DNA from: Aliishimia sp965656085
GTDB lineage: Bacteria > Pseudomonadota > Alphaproteobacteria > Rhodobacterales > Rhodobacteraceae
Reading direction: 5' to 3'
Assembly: GCA_965656085.1 (NCBI GenBank)
Contig: CBFHJA010000004.1
Location: 1-64,000, forward strand
Length of the DNA stretch: 64,000 nt
The position numbers and the translations under genes were made by a program. The notes beneath the pieces were generated by a model that did not search any database, was not told the DNA's origin, and worked only from the letters and a program-made list of their open reading frames with translations. Below, in pieces: positions 7,185 through 16,073 of the stretch (the stretch's first letter is position 1; each line of letters opens with the position of its first letter).

Positions 7185-8699
7185 ATGGTGGCCCATGCCT
7201 ACACAGTTGCCTTCGAAGGCGTGGACGCGCGGCTCGTGGACGTGCAATCGGTCCTGTCGCCCGGCCTGCCCAGCTTCTCCATCGTCGGGCTGCCCAACAA
7301 GGCCGTGAGCGAAGCCCGTGAGCGCGTCCGCGCGGCTCTCGGCACCATGGGAATCGCGCTGCCCTCGAAGAAAATCACCGTCAATCTCTCGCCCGCCGAC
7401 ATGCCCAAGGAAGGCTCGCATTTCGATCTGCCGATTGCCTTGTCCCTGCTGGCCGAGTTGGATCTGATCCCCAGAGAGTTGATCGAAAACACCGTCGCTC
7501 TGGGAGAAATCGCGCTCGACGGCACGTTGGTGCCAGTGCGCGGCGCGTTGCCCGCCGCCATGGCGGCTGCGCAGGAGGGGCGCGGTCTGATCTGTCCGGC
7601 GGCATCCGGCGCGGAGGCCGCATGGGTCGGCGCGGCGCAGGTCATCGCTCCGAAATCGCTCCAGGATGCCCTGCATCACTGCACCGGGGTGCGGCCCCTC
7701 AAACCGGCTGAGCCCGGCGAAGTCGGCTCCGATCACTTCCTCACCGATCTGCAGGAGGTGAAGGGGCAGGAAACCGCCAAACGTGCCTTGGAGATCGCCG
7801 CCGCCGGACGCCATCACCTGATGCTGATCGGCACACCGGGCTCCGGCAAATCGATGCTCGCCGCGCGCCTGCCGAGCATCCTGCCGCCGCTGTTGCCGCA
7901 GGAGGCGCTGGAGACCTCAATGATCCATTCGCTGTCAGGCCTGCTGGAGACTGGCGGCATCTCGCGGCAAAGACCGTTTCGCGAACCGCACCACACCGCG
8001 TCGATGGCCGCAATTATCGGTGGCGGGCGCGATGCCAAGCCGGGCGAGGTGTCGCTGGCTCATAACGGGGTGTTGTTCATGGACGAGTTTCCCGAGTTTC
8101 CCCGCAACGTGCTGGAAACCCTGCGCCAACCGATCGAGACCGGAGAGGTGATTGTCTCGCGCGCCAATGCCCACGTGAAATACCCCTGCAAGTTTCTCCT
8201 GATCGCCGCGGCAAACCCGTGCCGCTGTGGCTACCTGCCCGATCCCGCGCGGGCTTGCGGGCGCGCTCCGCAATGCGGGCACGACTATCTGGGGCGTATT
8301 TCTGGCCCCCTGATGGACCGATTCGACCTGCGCCTCGAAGTGCCGCCCGTCCACTACACAGATCTCGATCTGCCGGCGGATGGTGAACGCTCCGCGGTGA
8401 TCGCCGCGCGGGTGCAGGCCGCGCGCGACGTGCAGACCCGGCGATACGCAGAGACCCCTGGGGTGCGGGCGAATGCCGATATCTCCGGCGCGGTGCTCGA
8501 CGCGGTGGCGCGTCCGGACAGTGATGGAAAGGCGCTTCTGGTGCAGGCCGCCGAACGATTCGGCATCTCGGCGCGCGGCTATCACCGCATCCTGCGCGTG
8601 GCGCGCACGATTGCCGATCTTGCTGGCTCGGAACATGTGCACCGGAACCACATCGCCGAAGCGCTCAGCTTTCGGGTCGTGGCGGCACCTTCTGGCTGA
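7185..8699 (+). CDS. comM: YifB/ComM-type Mg-chelatase-like AAA+ ATPase
   Basis: This 504-aa protein is a hexameric AAA+ helicase; ComM promotes branch migration of incoming single-stranded DNA during natural transformation. The N-terminal Lon-protease-like fold (residues 1-170, with SIVGLPNKAV and SPADMPKEGSHFDLPIAL) is followed by Walker A GTPGSGKS at 216-223, Walker B FMDEFPEF near 302, and a Cys-containing ANPCRCGYLPD insert. Length is standard. The ATG is preceded by GGGGAGA. Its 3' end overlaps the convergent esterase gene by 35 bp. Confidence 0.93.
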   Translation: MVAHAYTVAFEGVDARLVDVQSVLSPGLPSFSIVGLPNKAVSEARERVRAALGTMGIALPSKKITVNLSPADMPKEGSHFDLPIALSLLAELDLIPRELIENTVALGEIALDGTLVPVRGALPAAMAAAQEGRGLICPAASGAEAAWVGAAQVIAPKSLQDALHHCTGVRPLKPAEPGEVGSDHFLTDLQEVKGQETAKRALEIAAAGRHHLMLIGTPGSGKSMLAARLPSILPPLLPQEALETSMIHSLSGLLETGGISRQRPFREPHHTASMAAIIGGGRDAKPGEVSLAHNGVLFMDEFPEFPRNVLETLRQPIETGEVIVSRANAHVKYPCKFLLIAAANPCRCGYLPDPARACGRAPQCGHDYLGRISGPLMDRFDLRLEVPPVHYTDLDLPADGERSAVIAARVQAARDVQTRRYAETPGVRANADISGAVLDAVARPDSDGKALLVQAAERFGISARGYHRILRVARTIADLAGSEHVHRNHIAEALSFRVVAAPSG

Positions 8700-9576
8700 T
8701 CCAAAGCCCGAGATCTTGCAGGCTGGCGCGGGCTTCGGGCAAAAAGGTCTGAAAGATCGGCCAGACATGGGGCAAGTCGTGGGTCTCGACATAGGTCACA
8801 TCCACACCGGCCTCACGCAGATGCACAGCCATCCGGCGCGAATCGTCGCGCAGGATTTCACTGTCACCAGCGGTCAGCCACACCGGCGGCGCCTCGTCGA
8901 ACCGGGCAAAGAGCGGGCTTACCCGCGGGTCGGTGCGATCCTGATCCCCAAGGAACATCTCAGTCATGTCGTCGATCCGAGAGGCTGGCAGGACGACGTC
9001 GCGGGCTGCGTTCTCGGTGATGGACGCCCCGCTATAGGTCATGTCCGTGAGTGGCGAGAAAGCAAAGCACCCGGCCGGCAAAGGGCGATTGTCCCGGTTC
9101 AACTCCGCGAGCAACGCCAGCGCGAGGCCACCTCCGGCGCTGTCCCCGCCCAGCACGATCCGGCCCGGCGGTGTGCCGCTGTCCAGAAGGGCGCTATAGC
9201 AGGCCAGCGCGTCCTCGATGGCAGCCGGATGCGGGTGTTCGGGGGCCTTGCGGTAATCGGGTAGAACGGCGCGAGCCCGCGCGGTCTTGCACAGCCGCGC
9301 CAGCATGGCCCAATGGGTGCGCGGGCTGCCAAAAACATATCCGCCACCGTGGAAATAGAGAATGCAGCGACCCTCCTGCGCGCCGCAGGTGACCGCAAGC
9401 GCGGCACGCTCTGCAAGCAAGGTCTTGCGGCGCGCGGCGCCGAAGGGGGGCCGGAAAAATACCCGGGCCTTGCGCTCGAAGGAGGCGCGGATTTCGACCG
9501 GGTCTTGGGCACGCTCCAGAAACGAACGCTCGGTCAGGCGCAGGTAGCGGTTGAGAACCGGACGCAGCAGGCTCAT
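8665..9576 (-). CDS. Alpha/beta hydrolase, hormone-sensitive-lipase-type esterase
   Basis: The 303-aa protein has the HGGG oxyanion motif (YFHGGGYVFGSP) and the nucleophile elbow GDSAGG with the catalytic Ser, the signature of family IV bacterial esterases. The acidic residue (DILR/DSE region) and the C-terminal His (ETHDLPHVWP) complete the triad. It should hydrolyse short acyl esters. There is no signal peptide, so it is cytoplasmic. It overlaps gshB by 4 bp (ATGA) and the 3' end of comM on the other strand. Confidence 0.87.
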   Translation of the reverse strand: MSLLRPVLNRYLRLTERSFLERAQDPVEIRASFERKARVFFRPPFGAARRKTLLAERAALAVTCGAQEGRCILYFHGGGYVFGSPRTHWAMLARLCKTARARAVLPDYRKAPEHPHPAAIEDALACYSALLDSGTPPGRIVLGGDSAGGGLALALLAELNRDNRPLPAGCFAFSPLTDMTYSGASITENAARDVVLPASRIDDMTEMFLGDQDRTDPRVSPLFARFDEAPPVWLTAGDSEILRDDSRRMAVHLREAGVDVTYVETHDLPHVWPIFQTFLPEARASLQDLGLWISQKVPPRPES

Positions 9577-10508
9577 CCCCGCTTCGCCTCGATGGCCTCC
9601 CAGATCTGACCGGCCACGTTGATCCCGTCGAAGCGTTCGAGCTCTTGTATGCCGGTGGGGGAGGTCACGTTGATCTCGGTGAGATAGTCGCCGATCACGT
9701 CGATGCCCACGAAAACCTGCCCTTTGTCGCGCAAAAGCGGGCCGATGGCCTCGCAGATCTCGCGGTCTCGCGCGGTGAGCCCGACTTTCTCGGGCCGCCC
9801 GCCCACATGCATGTTGGACCGGGTTTCGCCCGCCGCCGGCACCCTGTTGATGGCCCCGACCGGCGCGCCATCCACGAGAATGACCCGCTTGTCGCCCTTC
9901 GAGACGTCGGGCAGGAATTTCTGGATGATGAGCGGTTCGCGCGAGAAGCCGGTGAAGAGTTCATGCAGCGAACTGAGGTTGCGGTCATTGGCATCGAGCT
10001 TGAAGACCCCGGCGCCACCATTGCCGTAGAGCGGCTTGAGGATGATGTCGCCATGCCGATCTTTGAACGCCTTGAGCGTGGCAAGGTCACGCGCGATGGT
10101 CGTGGGTGGCGTGAGGTCGGGGAAGTCCAGAACGAGCAGTTTTTCAGGGTAATTGCGCACCCAGAACGGGTCATTGACCACCAACGTGCCGGGCATGAGG
10201 CGTTCGAGCAGATGGGTCGAGGTAATGTAATGCATGTCGAAGGGCGGGTCCTGACGCAGCCAGACCACGTCGAACTCCGCCAGATCGACTTCGCGTTCAG
10301 AACTGAGCGCAGCGTGATCGCCTTGCACCCGCTGCACCGTCAGATCGTGGCCGCGCGCGGTGATCCGGCCTTCCTGATAGGCCAAATGGTCGGGCGTGTA
10401 GAAAAACAGGCTGTGGCCGCGCGCCTGCGCCTCCTCGGCAAGCCGAAAGGAGCTGTCCGCGTTGATGTCCACGGCCCCGATCGGATCCATTTGAAAAGCG
10501 ATTTTCAT
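9573..10508 (-). CDS. gshB: Glutathione synthase
   Basis: The 311-aa enzyme joins gamma-glutamylcysteine and glycine with ATP to make glutathione. The N-terminus MKIAFQMDPIGAVDI and the WLRQDPPFDM segment are typical. The ATP-grasp domain contains DIILKPLYGNGGAGV and the magnesium-binding VFVGIDVIGDYLTEINVTSPTG. Length matches the proteobacterial family. It is the upstream member of an overlapping pair with the esterase. Confidence 0.95.
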   Translation of the reverse strand: MKIAFQMDPIGAVDINADSSFRLAEEAQARGHSLFFYTPDHLAYQEGRITARGHDLTVQRVQGDHAALSSEREVDLAEFDVVWLRQDPPFDMHYITSTHLLERLMPGTLVVNDPFWVRNYPEKLLVLDFPDLTPPTTIARDLATLKAFKDRHGDIILKPLYGNGGAGVFKLDANDRNLSSLHELFTGFSREPLIIQKFLPDVSKGDKRVILVDGAPVGAINRVPAAGETRSNMHVGGRPEKVGLTARDREICEAIGPLLRDKGQVFVGIDVIGDYLTEINVTSPTGIQELERFDGINVAGQIWEAIEAKRG

Positions 10509-10568
10509 GTCTGCCCCTTCACCCTGTGCGCGCTTTACATCGCAAAGGGGGGCGAGGCGCGCAATGGG

Positions 10569-10988
10569 CTAGGTGGCCATCACCGCATTTTGCAAGACCT
10601 CGATGGCCCCTTGCCCATCTACCAGAGCGACATCGAAACGCATCGGCGTCAGGCTGCCGCGCGGCTGGGTGCCGAGAAACTCTTCGGCGGCGGCGCACAG
10701 GCGCGCGAGCTGTGCGGGTCTCAGGCTTTGGGCTGCAGCTTCGTGGGTGCTGCTGGCCTTGACCTCGACACAGATCACTTCCGAACGGCACGCGAAGATT
10801 AGGTCGATCTCACCGGCTTCGCCGCGCCAGCGCTTTTGCAACAGGCGCGCGCCCTGCCGCGCGTAGTGGCGCGCGACCTGCTCTTCGGCCGCATGGCCGC
10901 GCAGGTAGGACACGCGCCCCCTGATGCGCCGTCTTGCGCGGGATGCACCCGGTAAGTCCCGTGGTTCTGGGGCGCAATCGAATGGCAT
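10569..10988 (-). CDS. yraN: YraN family protein (UPF0102, nuclease-like fold)
   Basis: The 139-aa protein carries GEIDLIF and VICVEVKASS, the D-...-E-x-K active-site arrangement of restriction-endonuclease-like nucleases typical of YraN. No substrate is established for the family. It lies 21 bp downstream of rsmI on the same strand, and the LppC-type activator is divergent. The same trio (rsmI, lpoA, yraN) clusters in E. coli, which supports the identification. Confidence 0.88.
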   Translation of the reverse strand: MPFDCAPEPRDLPGASRARRRIRGRVSYLRGHAAEEQVARHYARQGARLLQKRWRGEAGEIDLIFACRSEVICVEVKASSTHEAAAQSLRPAQLARLCAAAEEFLGTQPRGSLTPMRFDVALVDGQGAIEVLQNAVMAT

Positions 10989-11009
10989 GGCGGCACGGCC
11001 TTTCCCGGT

Positions 11010-11906
11010 TTATCGTTTTGCCCCGTCATCATTCGGCGAGGCTGCACCCGTGTTGAGCTCAAGGGCGCGCTGATAAATGGCGCGCTTCTTTTGCCCCGTC
11101 GCTTGAGCGACATGGGCGGCGGCATCCTTGACGGACATTTGCGTCAGGGCGGACTGTAGCATCTCGTCCACTAATTTTTCGCTAACATCCTCAGCCGCCC
11201 CCCGCTCAATCAGCAAAACGATCTCGCCCTTCACAGGCGTCTGCGCCAGATCCACCACCAAGTCCTGCAAGCCGCCGCGCCGGACCTCTTCGAATTTCTT
11301 TGTCAATTCCCGACACACCGCCGCTTTGCGATCCGCCCCGAAGATCTCCACCGCATCCGCCAGACAGGCCGCCAGACGGTGCGGGGATTCGAACAGCACC
11401 AGCGTGGCATTCAACCCCGACAATTCCGCCAGCGCCTTGCGCCGCGCCGCCTTTGCCCCCGGCAGAAACCCAGCGAAATGAAAGGCATCCGTAGGCAATC
11501 CGGCCAGAGCCAGCGCCGTGGTCACAGCAGACGGCCCCGGCGCGCAGGTCACCGCGAGCCCTTCGGCGCGGGCCGCACGGGCCAGTTCGAACCCCGGATC
11601 CGCGATCAGGGGCATTCCTGCCTCGGACGCATAGGCCACGGACCGTCCCGCGCGCACCGCCGCCAGCAATGTCTCCATGGCCCCCTGCCCCGAATGGTCA
11701 TGCAAGGTCAGCACCCGCCGCCCATTCAGCGCGACCCCATGGATATCGAGCAACCTGCGCAGCGACCGGGTGTCTTCTGCGGCCAGCACATCCGCGCCCG
11801 CCAGCACATCCAGCGCCCGCAAGGTGATGTCCCGCGCCGTTCCGATCGGCACGCCGACAAAATACACCCCGGCCGCCAAGGGCTTGGCAGGCACTGGCCA
11901 GCTCAC
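11010..11906 (-). CDS. rsmI: 16S rRNA (cytidine-1402-2'-O)-methyltransferase
   Basis: RsmI methylates the ribose of C1402 in the 16S rRNA decoding centre. The tetrapyrrole-methylase fold is clear: YFVGVPIGTARDITLRAL near residue 14, then AAEDTRSLRRLL, a GMPLIADPG loop and the SAM-binding GPSAVTTALALAGLP. I chose GTG at 11906 (MSWPVPAKP, 298 aa), since the longer in-frame ORF has no homology and would run through the promoter region of the divergent activator gene. The C-terminal 40 residues end in an RsmI-type helical tail. Confidence 0.92.
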   Translation of the reverse strand: MSWPVPAKPLAAGVYFVGVPIGTARDITLRALDVLAGADVLAAEDTRSLRRLLDIHGVALNGRRVLTLHDHSGQGAMETLLAAVRAGRSVAYASEAGMPLIADPGFELARAARAEGLAVTCAPGPSAVTTALALAGLPTDAFHFAGFLPGAKAARRKALAELSGLNATLVLFESPHRLAACLADAVEIFGADRKAAVCRELTKKFEEVRRGGLQDLVVDLAQTPVKGEIVLLIERGAAEDVSEKLVDEMLQSALTQMSVKDAAAHVAQATGQKKRAIYQRALELNTGAASPNDDGAKR

Positions 11907-12021
11907 GGCCGGCCCCGTATATACCGTGCAGGAATCACCTCTGGACCCGCACAGAGGGGAGTCTATGATCGGGGCAATGCGAAAAGGCCAAAAGCGCCAC
12001 CACGTCGAGGGAGTTGTCAGC

Positions 12022-13194
12022 ATGTTCGCCGTTTTCCAGTCTGCCCGCAAGCCATGGCGCGTGTTTGCCCTGCTCGCCATGTTGCTGTTGACCGCGTGCG
12101 AGCCAATTCAGGTGGGCGGTCTCGGCGCAGGCGGCGCGATCAATCCCGGTCGCCCGGTCCCGGTCGCGCTTCTGGTGCCGCGCGGCAGCGGCAATGCCGG
12201 CGACGACGTGCTCGCGCAAAGCCTCGAAAACGCCGCGCGTCTTGCCGTTGCCGAACTCGACGGCGCGGAGATCGATCTGCGGGTCTATGGCACGGCGGGC
12301 AATCCGCAAATGGCCGCCAATGCTGCCGAACAGGCGGTCTCGGACGGTGCGAAAATCATTCTCGGGCCGGTCTATGGCGAATCCGCGAATGCGGTCGGCG
12401 TTGCGATGGCCGACGACAACGTCAACGTTTTGTCCTTTTCCAACAATGCGAGCATTGCCGGGGGCAATGTGTTCATCCTCGGCCCGACCTTCGCCAACAC
12501 CGCCCGCCGCCTGACGGACTACGCCGCTTCGCGCGGCAACACGCGCATGGTCGTCGTGCATGGCACCGATGTCGCCGGCCAGCTTGGCCGCAATGCGATA
12601 CAGCAGGCCACCGCGCTGAACGGGGCTCAGATTGTCGACACGGTGGGCTACGAGATGTCGCAGGAGGGCGTGTCGGCCTCGGTGTCCCAGATCAAGGCAG
12701 CGGTCGACCGCGGCGGCGCCAACGCGGTCTTTTTGACCTCGACGACCTCCGGCGCCTTGCCGCTCTATGCGGGCCTGTTGCCCGGCGCCGGCATCCGCCA
12801 ACCCGAAATCCAACTGATCGGTCTCACGCGCTGGGATATCCCATCGCAAACGCTGTCCCTTCCCGGCTTGCAGGGCGGGCTCTTCGCCCTGCCGGACCCG
12901 GCCCGCACCGAGGCCTTCGCCAGCCGCTATCAGGCCGCCTACGGCACCGCACCGCATCCCATCGGCGGGCTGGCTTTCGACGGCATCGCGGCGATCGGCG
13001 CGCTTGCAGCGCAGGGCAACCGCGATGCGCTTACAGTCGGCGCGCTGACGCAGGCCAATGGCTTTCAGGGCGTGAGCGGCGTGTTCCGCCTGCGCGCGGA
13101 TGGCACCAATGAACGCGCCCTCGCAGTCGCAACCGTACAGGACAACCGCGTGACCGTGGTCGATCGGGCGCCGCAGAGCTTCAGCGGTCTCTGA
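12022..13194 (+). CDS. Penicillin-binding protein activator (LppC/LpoA-like lipoprotein)
   Basis: The 390-aa protein has a lipoprotein signal with lipobox LLTAC near residue 26, and a periplasmic-binding-protein-like body of the LppC/branched-chain-amino-acid-receptor type (VALLVPRGSGNAG, ILGPVYGESANAV, FSNNASIAG). In gammaproteobacteria LpoA activates PBP1a from the outer membrane; here it lacks the N-terminal TPR domain, so the activator role is by family. I chose ATG 12022 because GAGGGAG lies 8 nt upstream. It is divergent from rsmI and 6 bp ahead of glnD. Confidence 0.8.
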   Translation: MFAVFQSARKPWRVFALLAMLLLTACEPIQVGGLGAGGAINPGRPVPVALLVPRGSGNAGDDVLAQSLENAARLAVAELDGAEIDLRVYGTAGNPQMAANAAEQAVSDGAKIILGPVYGESANAVGVAMADDNVNVLSFSNNASIAGGNVFILGPTFANTARRLTDYAASRGNTRMVVVHGTDVAGQLGRNAIQQATALNGAQIVDTVGYEMSQEGVSASVSQIKAAVDRGGANAVFLTSTTSGALPLYAGLLPGAGIRQPEIQLIGLTRWDIPSQTLSLPGLQGGLFALPDPARTEAFASRYQAAYGTAPHPIGGLAFDGIAAIGALAAQGNRDALTVGALTQANGFQGVSGVFRLRADGTNERALAVATVQDNRVTVVDRAPQSFSGL

Positions 13195-13200
13195 GGCGGC

Positions 13201-16005
13201 TTGGCGGAGGACGGCACATATCCCGGCGCGCTGCCAGACCGCAGGCGGGCCGTGCGAGACCCGGACGGACTTATCTGCCCGGCTGAGGAGATCATCGACA
13301 CGGATGCGATCTTCTCGCTCGTGCGCACGCAGGCCGATGGCGGCGCCGATGCGGATAGCCTGCGCAAGACGCTTCTGGCCGCCCTGCGCACGGCGCAGAC
13401 AAACGGCCGCTTGGCAATTGCCGACGCGTTTCGCGCCGACCCGCACAACTCGCGCGGCACCACCCGCGCCTATACCTACCTGACCGACCAGATCGTCGGC
13501 GCTGTTCTGCACTTCGCCACCCGCTACAAGCACCCGACCGCACACCAGACACATGCCGAGCGGCTCGCCGTCATGGCCGTGGGCGGCTATGGCCGGGGCG
13601 AGATGGCGCCGTTCTCCGATGTCGATCTGCTGTTCCTGACGCCCTACAAGATCACCCCCTGGGCCGAGAGCGTGATCGAAACCATGCTCTACCTGCTGTG
13701 GGACCTGAAACTGAAAGTCGGCCATGCCTCCCGGACGATCAAGGATTGCATCCGACTGGGGCGCGACGATTTCACGATCCGCACCGCGATGCTCGAACAC
13801 CGCTTCCTCGCGGGCGAGGCGGCGCTGGCCGATGAGTTCGACACCCGCCTCAAGGACGAGCTTTACACTGGCACGGCCCGCGAGTTCATCGAGGCCAAGC
13901 TGGCCGAACGCGACACCCGCCACCGCAAGTTCCACCAGCGCTACGTGGTGGAGCCGAATGTGAAGGAAGGCAAGGGGGGCTTGCGCGATCTGCAATCGCT
14001 GTTCTGGATCGGCAAATATGTCCATGGCGTGCAGGACGCCGCCGATCTCGTGCCCTTGGGCGTTTTCCGCCCCTCCGAATTCGAGAGCTTCCTCAAGGCC
14101 GAGGATTTCCTCTGGGCCGTGCGCTGTCACTTGCACCTGCTCTCGGGCCGCCCGGTCGAGCTTCTGACCTTCGACATGCAGCTGCAGGTCGCTGAAGCGA
14201 TGGGCTACACCGCGACCACGGGCCGCCGCGAGGTCGAAGTGTTCATGCAGGACTACTTCCGGCACGCCACGGAGGTGGGCGATCTGACGCGCATTTTCCT
14301 GACCAAGCTCGAAGCCCAGCACATGAAGGCCGAGCCGCTTCTGGAGCGCATGTTCAAGCGCAAGCCCCGGGTCAAACCCGATTACGAGGTGGTCCACAAC
14401 CGGCTCGCGATCAAGGACCCGGAGACCTTCCTGCTCGACAAGCTGAATATCCTGCGCCTGTTCGAGGAGGGCTTGCGAACGGGCATGCTGATCCACCCCG
14501 ACGCGATGCGCATGGTCAAATCGAATCTCGCGATGATCGACGACGAGATGCGCGGCGCGCCCGAGGCGCGCAAGATCTTCCTCAACACCTTGCTGAAATA
14601 CGGCAATCCAGAACGCGCCCTGCGCCGCATGAACGAACTGGGCGTGCTGGGCGCGTTCATCCCCGAGTTTGCGCCCATCGTGGCGCTGATGCAGTTCAAC
14701 ATGTATCACAGCTACACGGTGGACGAGCATACCATCCAATGCATCGCGCAACTGGCGATGATCGAGAAGGGCGAGCTGACCGAAGACTTGCCGATTGCCT
14801 CGAACATTCTCGCGGGTGGCGTGAACCGCAAGGTGCTCTATGTCGCGCTCCTGCTGCACGACATCGCCAAGGGCCGCCCCGAAGACCACTCGATCCTCGG
14901 CGCGCAAATCGCCCGCCGGGTGGCCCCCCGTCTTGGCCTCAAGCCTGCCGAGGTGGACACGGTGGAATGGCTGGTGCGTTATCATTTGCTGATGTCCGAC
15001 ACGGCCCAGAAGCGCGACATTGCCGACCCGCGCACGGTGCTGGATTTCGCCAAGGCGGTGACCACCGTGGACCGGCTCGACCTGCTCACGGTGCTGACGG
15101 TCTGCGATATCCGCGGGGTCGGGCCGAACACGTGGAACAACTGGAAGGCGGTGCTGATCCGCGCGCTCTACCGCCAGACCCGGCGCGCGCTGGAGGACGG
15201 CATCGAGGCGCTCACCCGCGAGCAGCGCGGCGCCGATGCCAAGCGCGCCCTGCGCGAAGAGCTCAAGGGCTGGCCCGCCAAGGTGCTCAAGACCGAGATC
15301 GGCCGCCATTACGGCCCCTACTGGCAGGGCCTGCATGTCACCGCCCATGTGGTCTTCGCAAATCTGCTGCGTGATATCAGCGAGGACGAAATCCGCCTTG
15401 ATCTGCATCCCGACGAGGACCGCGACGCCACCCGCGCGTGCTTCGTGATGCCCGACCATCCGGGCATTTTCGCCCGTCTTGCAGGCGCGCTCGCACTTGT
15501 AGGCGCGAATGTGGTGGACGCGCGCAGCTACACGACCAAGGATGGGTTCGTGACCGATGCGTTTTGGATACAGGATGGCGAGGGCACGCCCTACGAGGCC
15601 GAGCACTTGCCCCGCCTGAGCAAGATGATCGAACGCACGCTCAAGGGGGAGGTGGTGACCCGCGAGGCGATGAAGGGGCGCGACAAGGTCAAGAAGCGTG
15701 AAAAGGCCTTCACCCTGCCCACGCATATCACCTTCGACAATGATGGCTCGGAGATTTACACGATCATCGAAGTGGAGACCCGCGACCGCCCCGGCCTGCT
15801 CTATGATCTGGCGCGCACCCTTGTGGAGGCGAATGTGTACATCGCCAACGCGGTGATCGCGACATATGGCGAAAAGGTCGTCGATACGTTCTACGTCAAG
15901 GATATGTTCGGCCTTAAATACCACTCGAAGGCCAAGCAGCGATCGCTCGAAAAACGCCTGCGCGCGGCAATCGACGCAGGCCACGAACGCGCGGCGGATG
16001 ACTAG
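13201..16005 (+). CDS. glnD: PII uridylyltransferase / uridylyl-removing enzyme
   Basis: The 934-aa GlnD senses glutamine and uridylylates or deuridylylates the PII proteins GlnB/GlnK, setting nitrogen metabolism. Order of domains: nucleotidyltransferase with GGYGRGEMAPFSDVDLLF near residues 122-139, the GlnD linker, an HD domain (LLHDIAKGRPEDHS near 555), and two C-terminal ACT domains (near 740 and 850) that bind glutamine. The start is uncertain: TTG at 13201 gives the longest form, GTG at 13252 is an alternative; neither has a strong ribosome site. Only 6 bp separate it from the activator gene. Confidence 0.93.
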   Translation: MAEDGTYPGALPDRRRAVRDPDGLICPAEEIIDTDAIFSLVRTQADGGADADSLRKTLLAALRTAQTNGRLAIADAFRADPHNSRGTTRAYTYLTDQIVGAVLHFATRYKHPTAHQTHAERLAVMAVGGYGRGEMAPFSDVDLLFLTPYKITPWAESVIETMLYLLWDLKLKVGHASRTIKDCIRLGRDDFTIRTAMLEHRFLAGEAALADEFDTRLKDELYTGTAREFIEAKLAERDTRHRKFHQRYVVEPNVKEGKGGLRDLQSLFWIGKYVHGVQDAADLVPLGVFRPSEFESFLKAEDFLWAVRCHLHLLSGRPVELLTFDMQLQVAEAMGYTATTGRREVEVFMQDYFRHATEVGDLTRIFLTKLEAQHMKAEPLLERMFKRKPRVKPDYEVVHNRLAIKDPETFLLDKLNILRLFEEGLRTGMLIHPDAMRMVKSNLAMIDDEMRGAPEARKIFLNTLLKYGNPERALRRMNELGVLGAFIPEFAPIVALMQFNMYHSYTVDEHTIQCIAQLAMIEKGELTEDLPIASNILAGGVNRKVLYVALLLHDIAKGRPEDHSILGAQIARRVAPRLGLKPAEVDTVEWLVRYHLLMSDTAQKRDIADPRTVLDFAKAVTTVDRLDLLTVLTVCDIRGVGPNTWNNWKAVLIRALYRQTRRALEDGIEALTREQRGADAKRALREELKGWPAKVLKTEIGRHYGPYWQGLHVTAHVVFANLLRDISEDEIRLDLHPDEDRDATRACFVMPDHPGIFARLAGALALVGANVVDARSYTTKDGFVTDAFWIQDGEGTPYEAEHLPRLSKMIERTLKGEVVTREAMKGRDKVKKREKAFTLPTHITFDNDGSEIYTIIEVETRDRPGLLYDLARTLVEANVYIANAVIATYGEKVVDTFYVKDMFGLKYHSKAKQRSLEKRLRAAIDAGHERAADD

Positions 16006-16073
16006 CCCCCCGGCCCCGTGCTACACTTGTCCGGGTCAAATAGACGATGCCGACGGGTGGGACGCAGCGGGGC

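Noticed and set aside
8665..8699. Overlap of comM and esterase ends as a sign of frameshift
   Set aside because: Both proteins have normal C-termini and lengths; a short convergent overlap is ordinary.
11935..15984. Open frame of about 1349 codons on the minus strand across glnD
   Set aside because: It is antisense to glnD, whose domains are unmistakable; the frame is open only because of high GC and codon bias, has low-complexity His/Arg/Gly composition and no recognisable domain.
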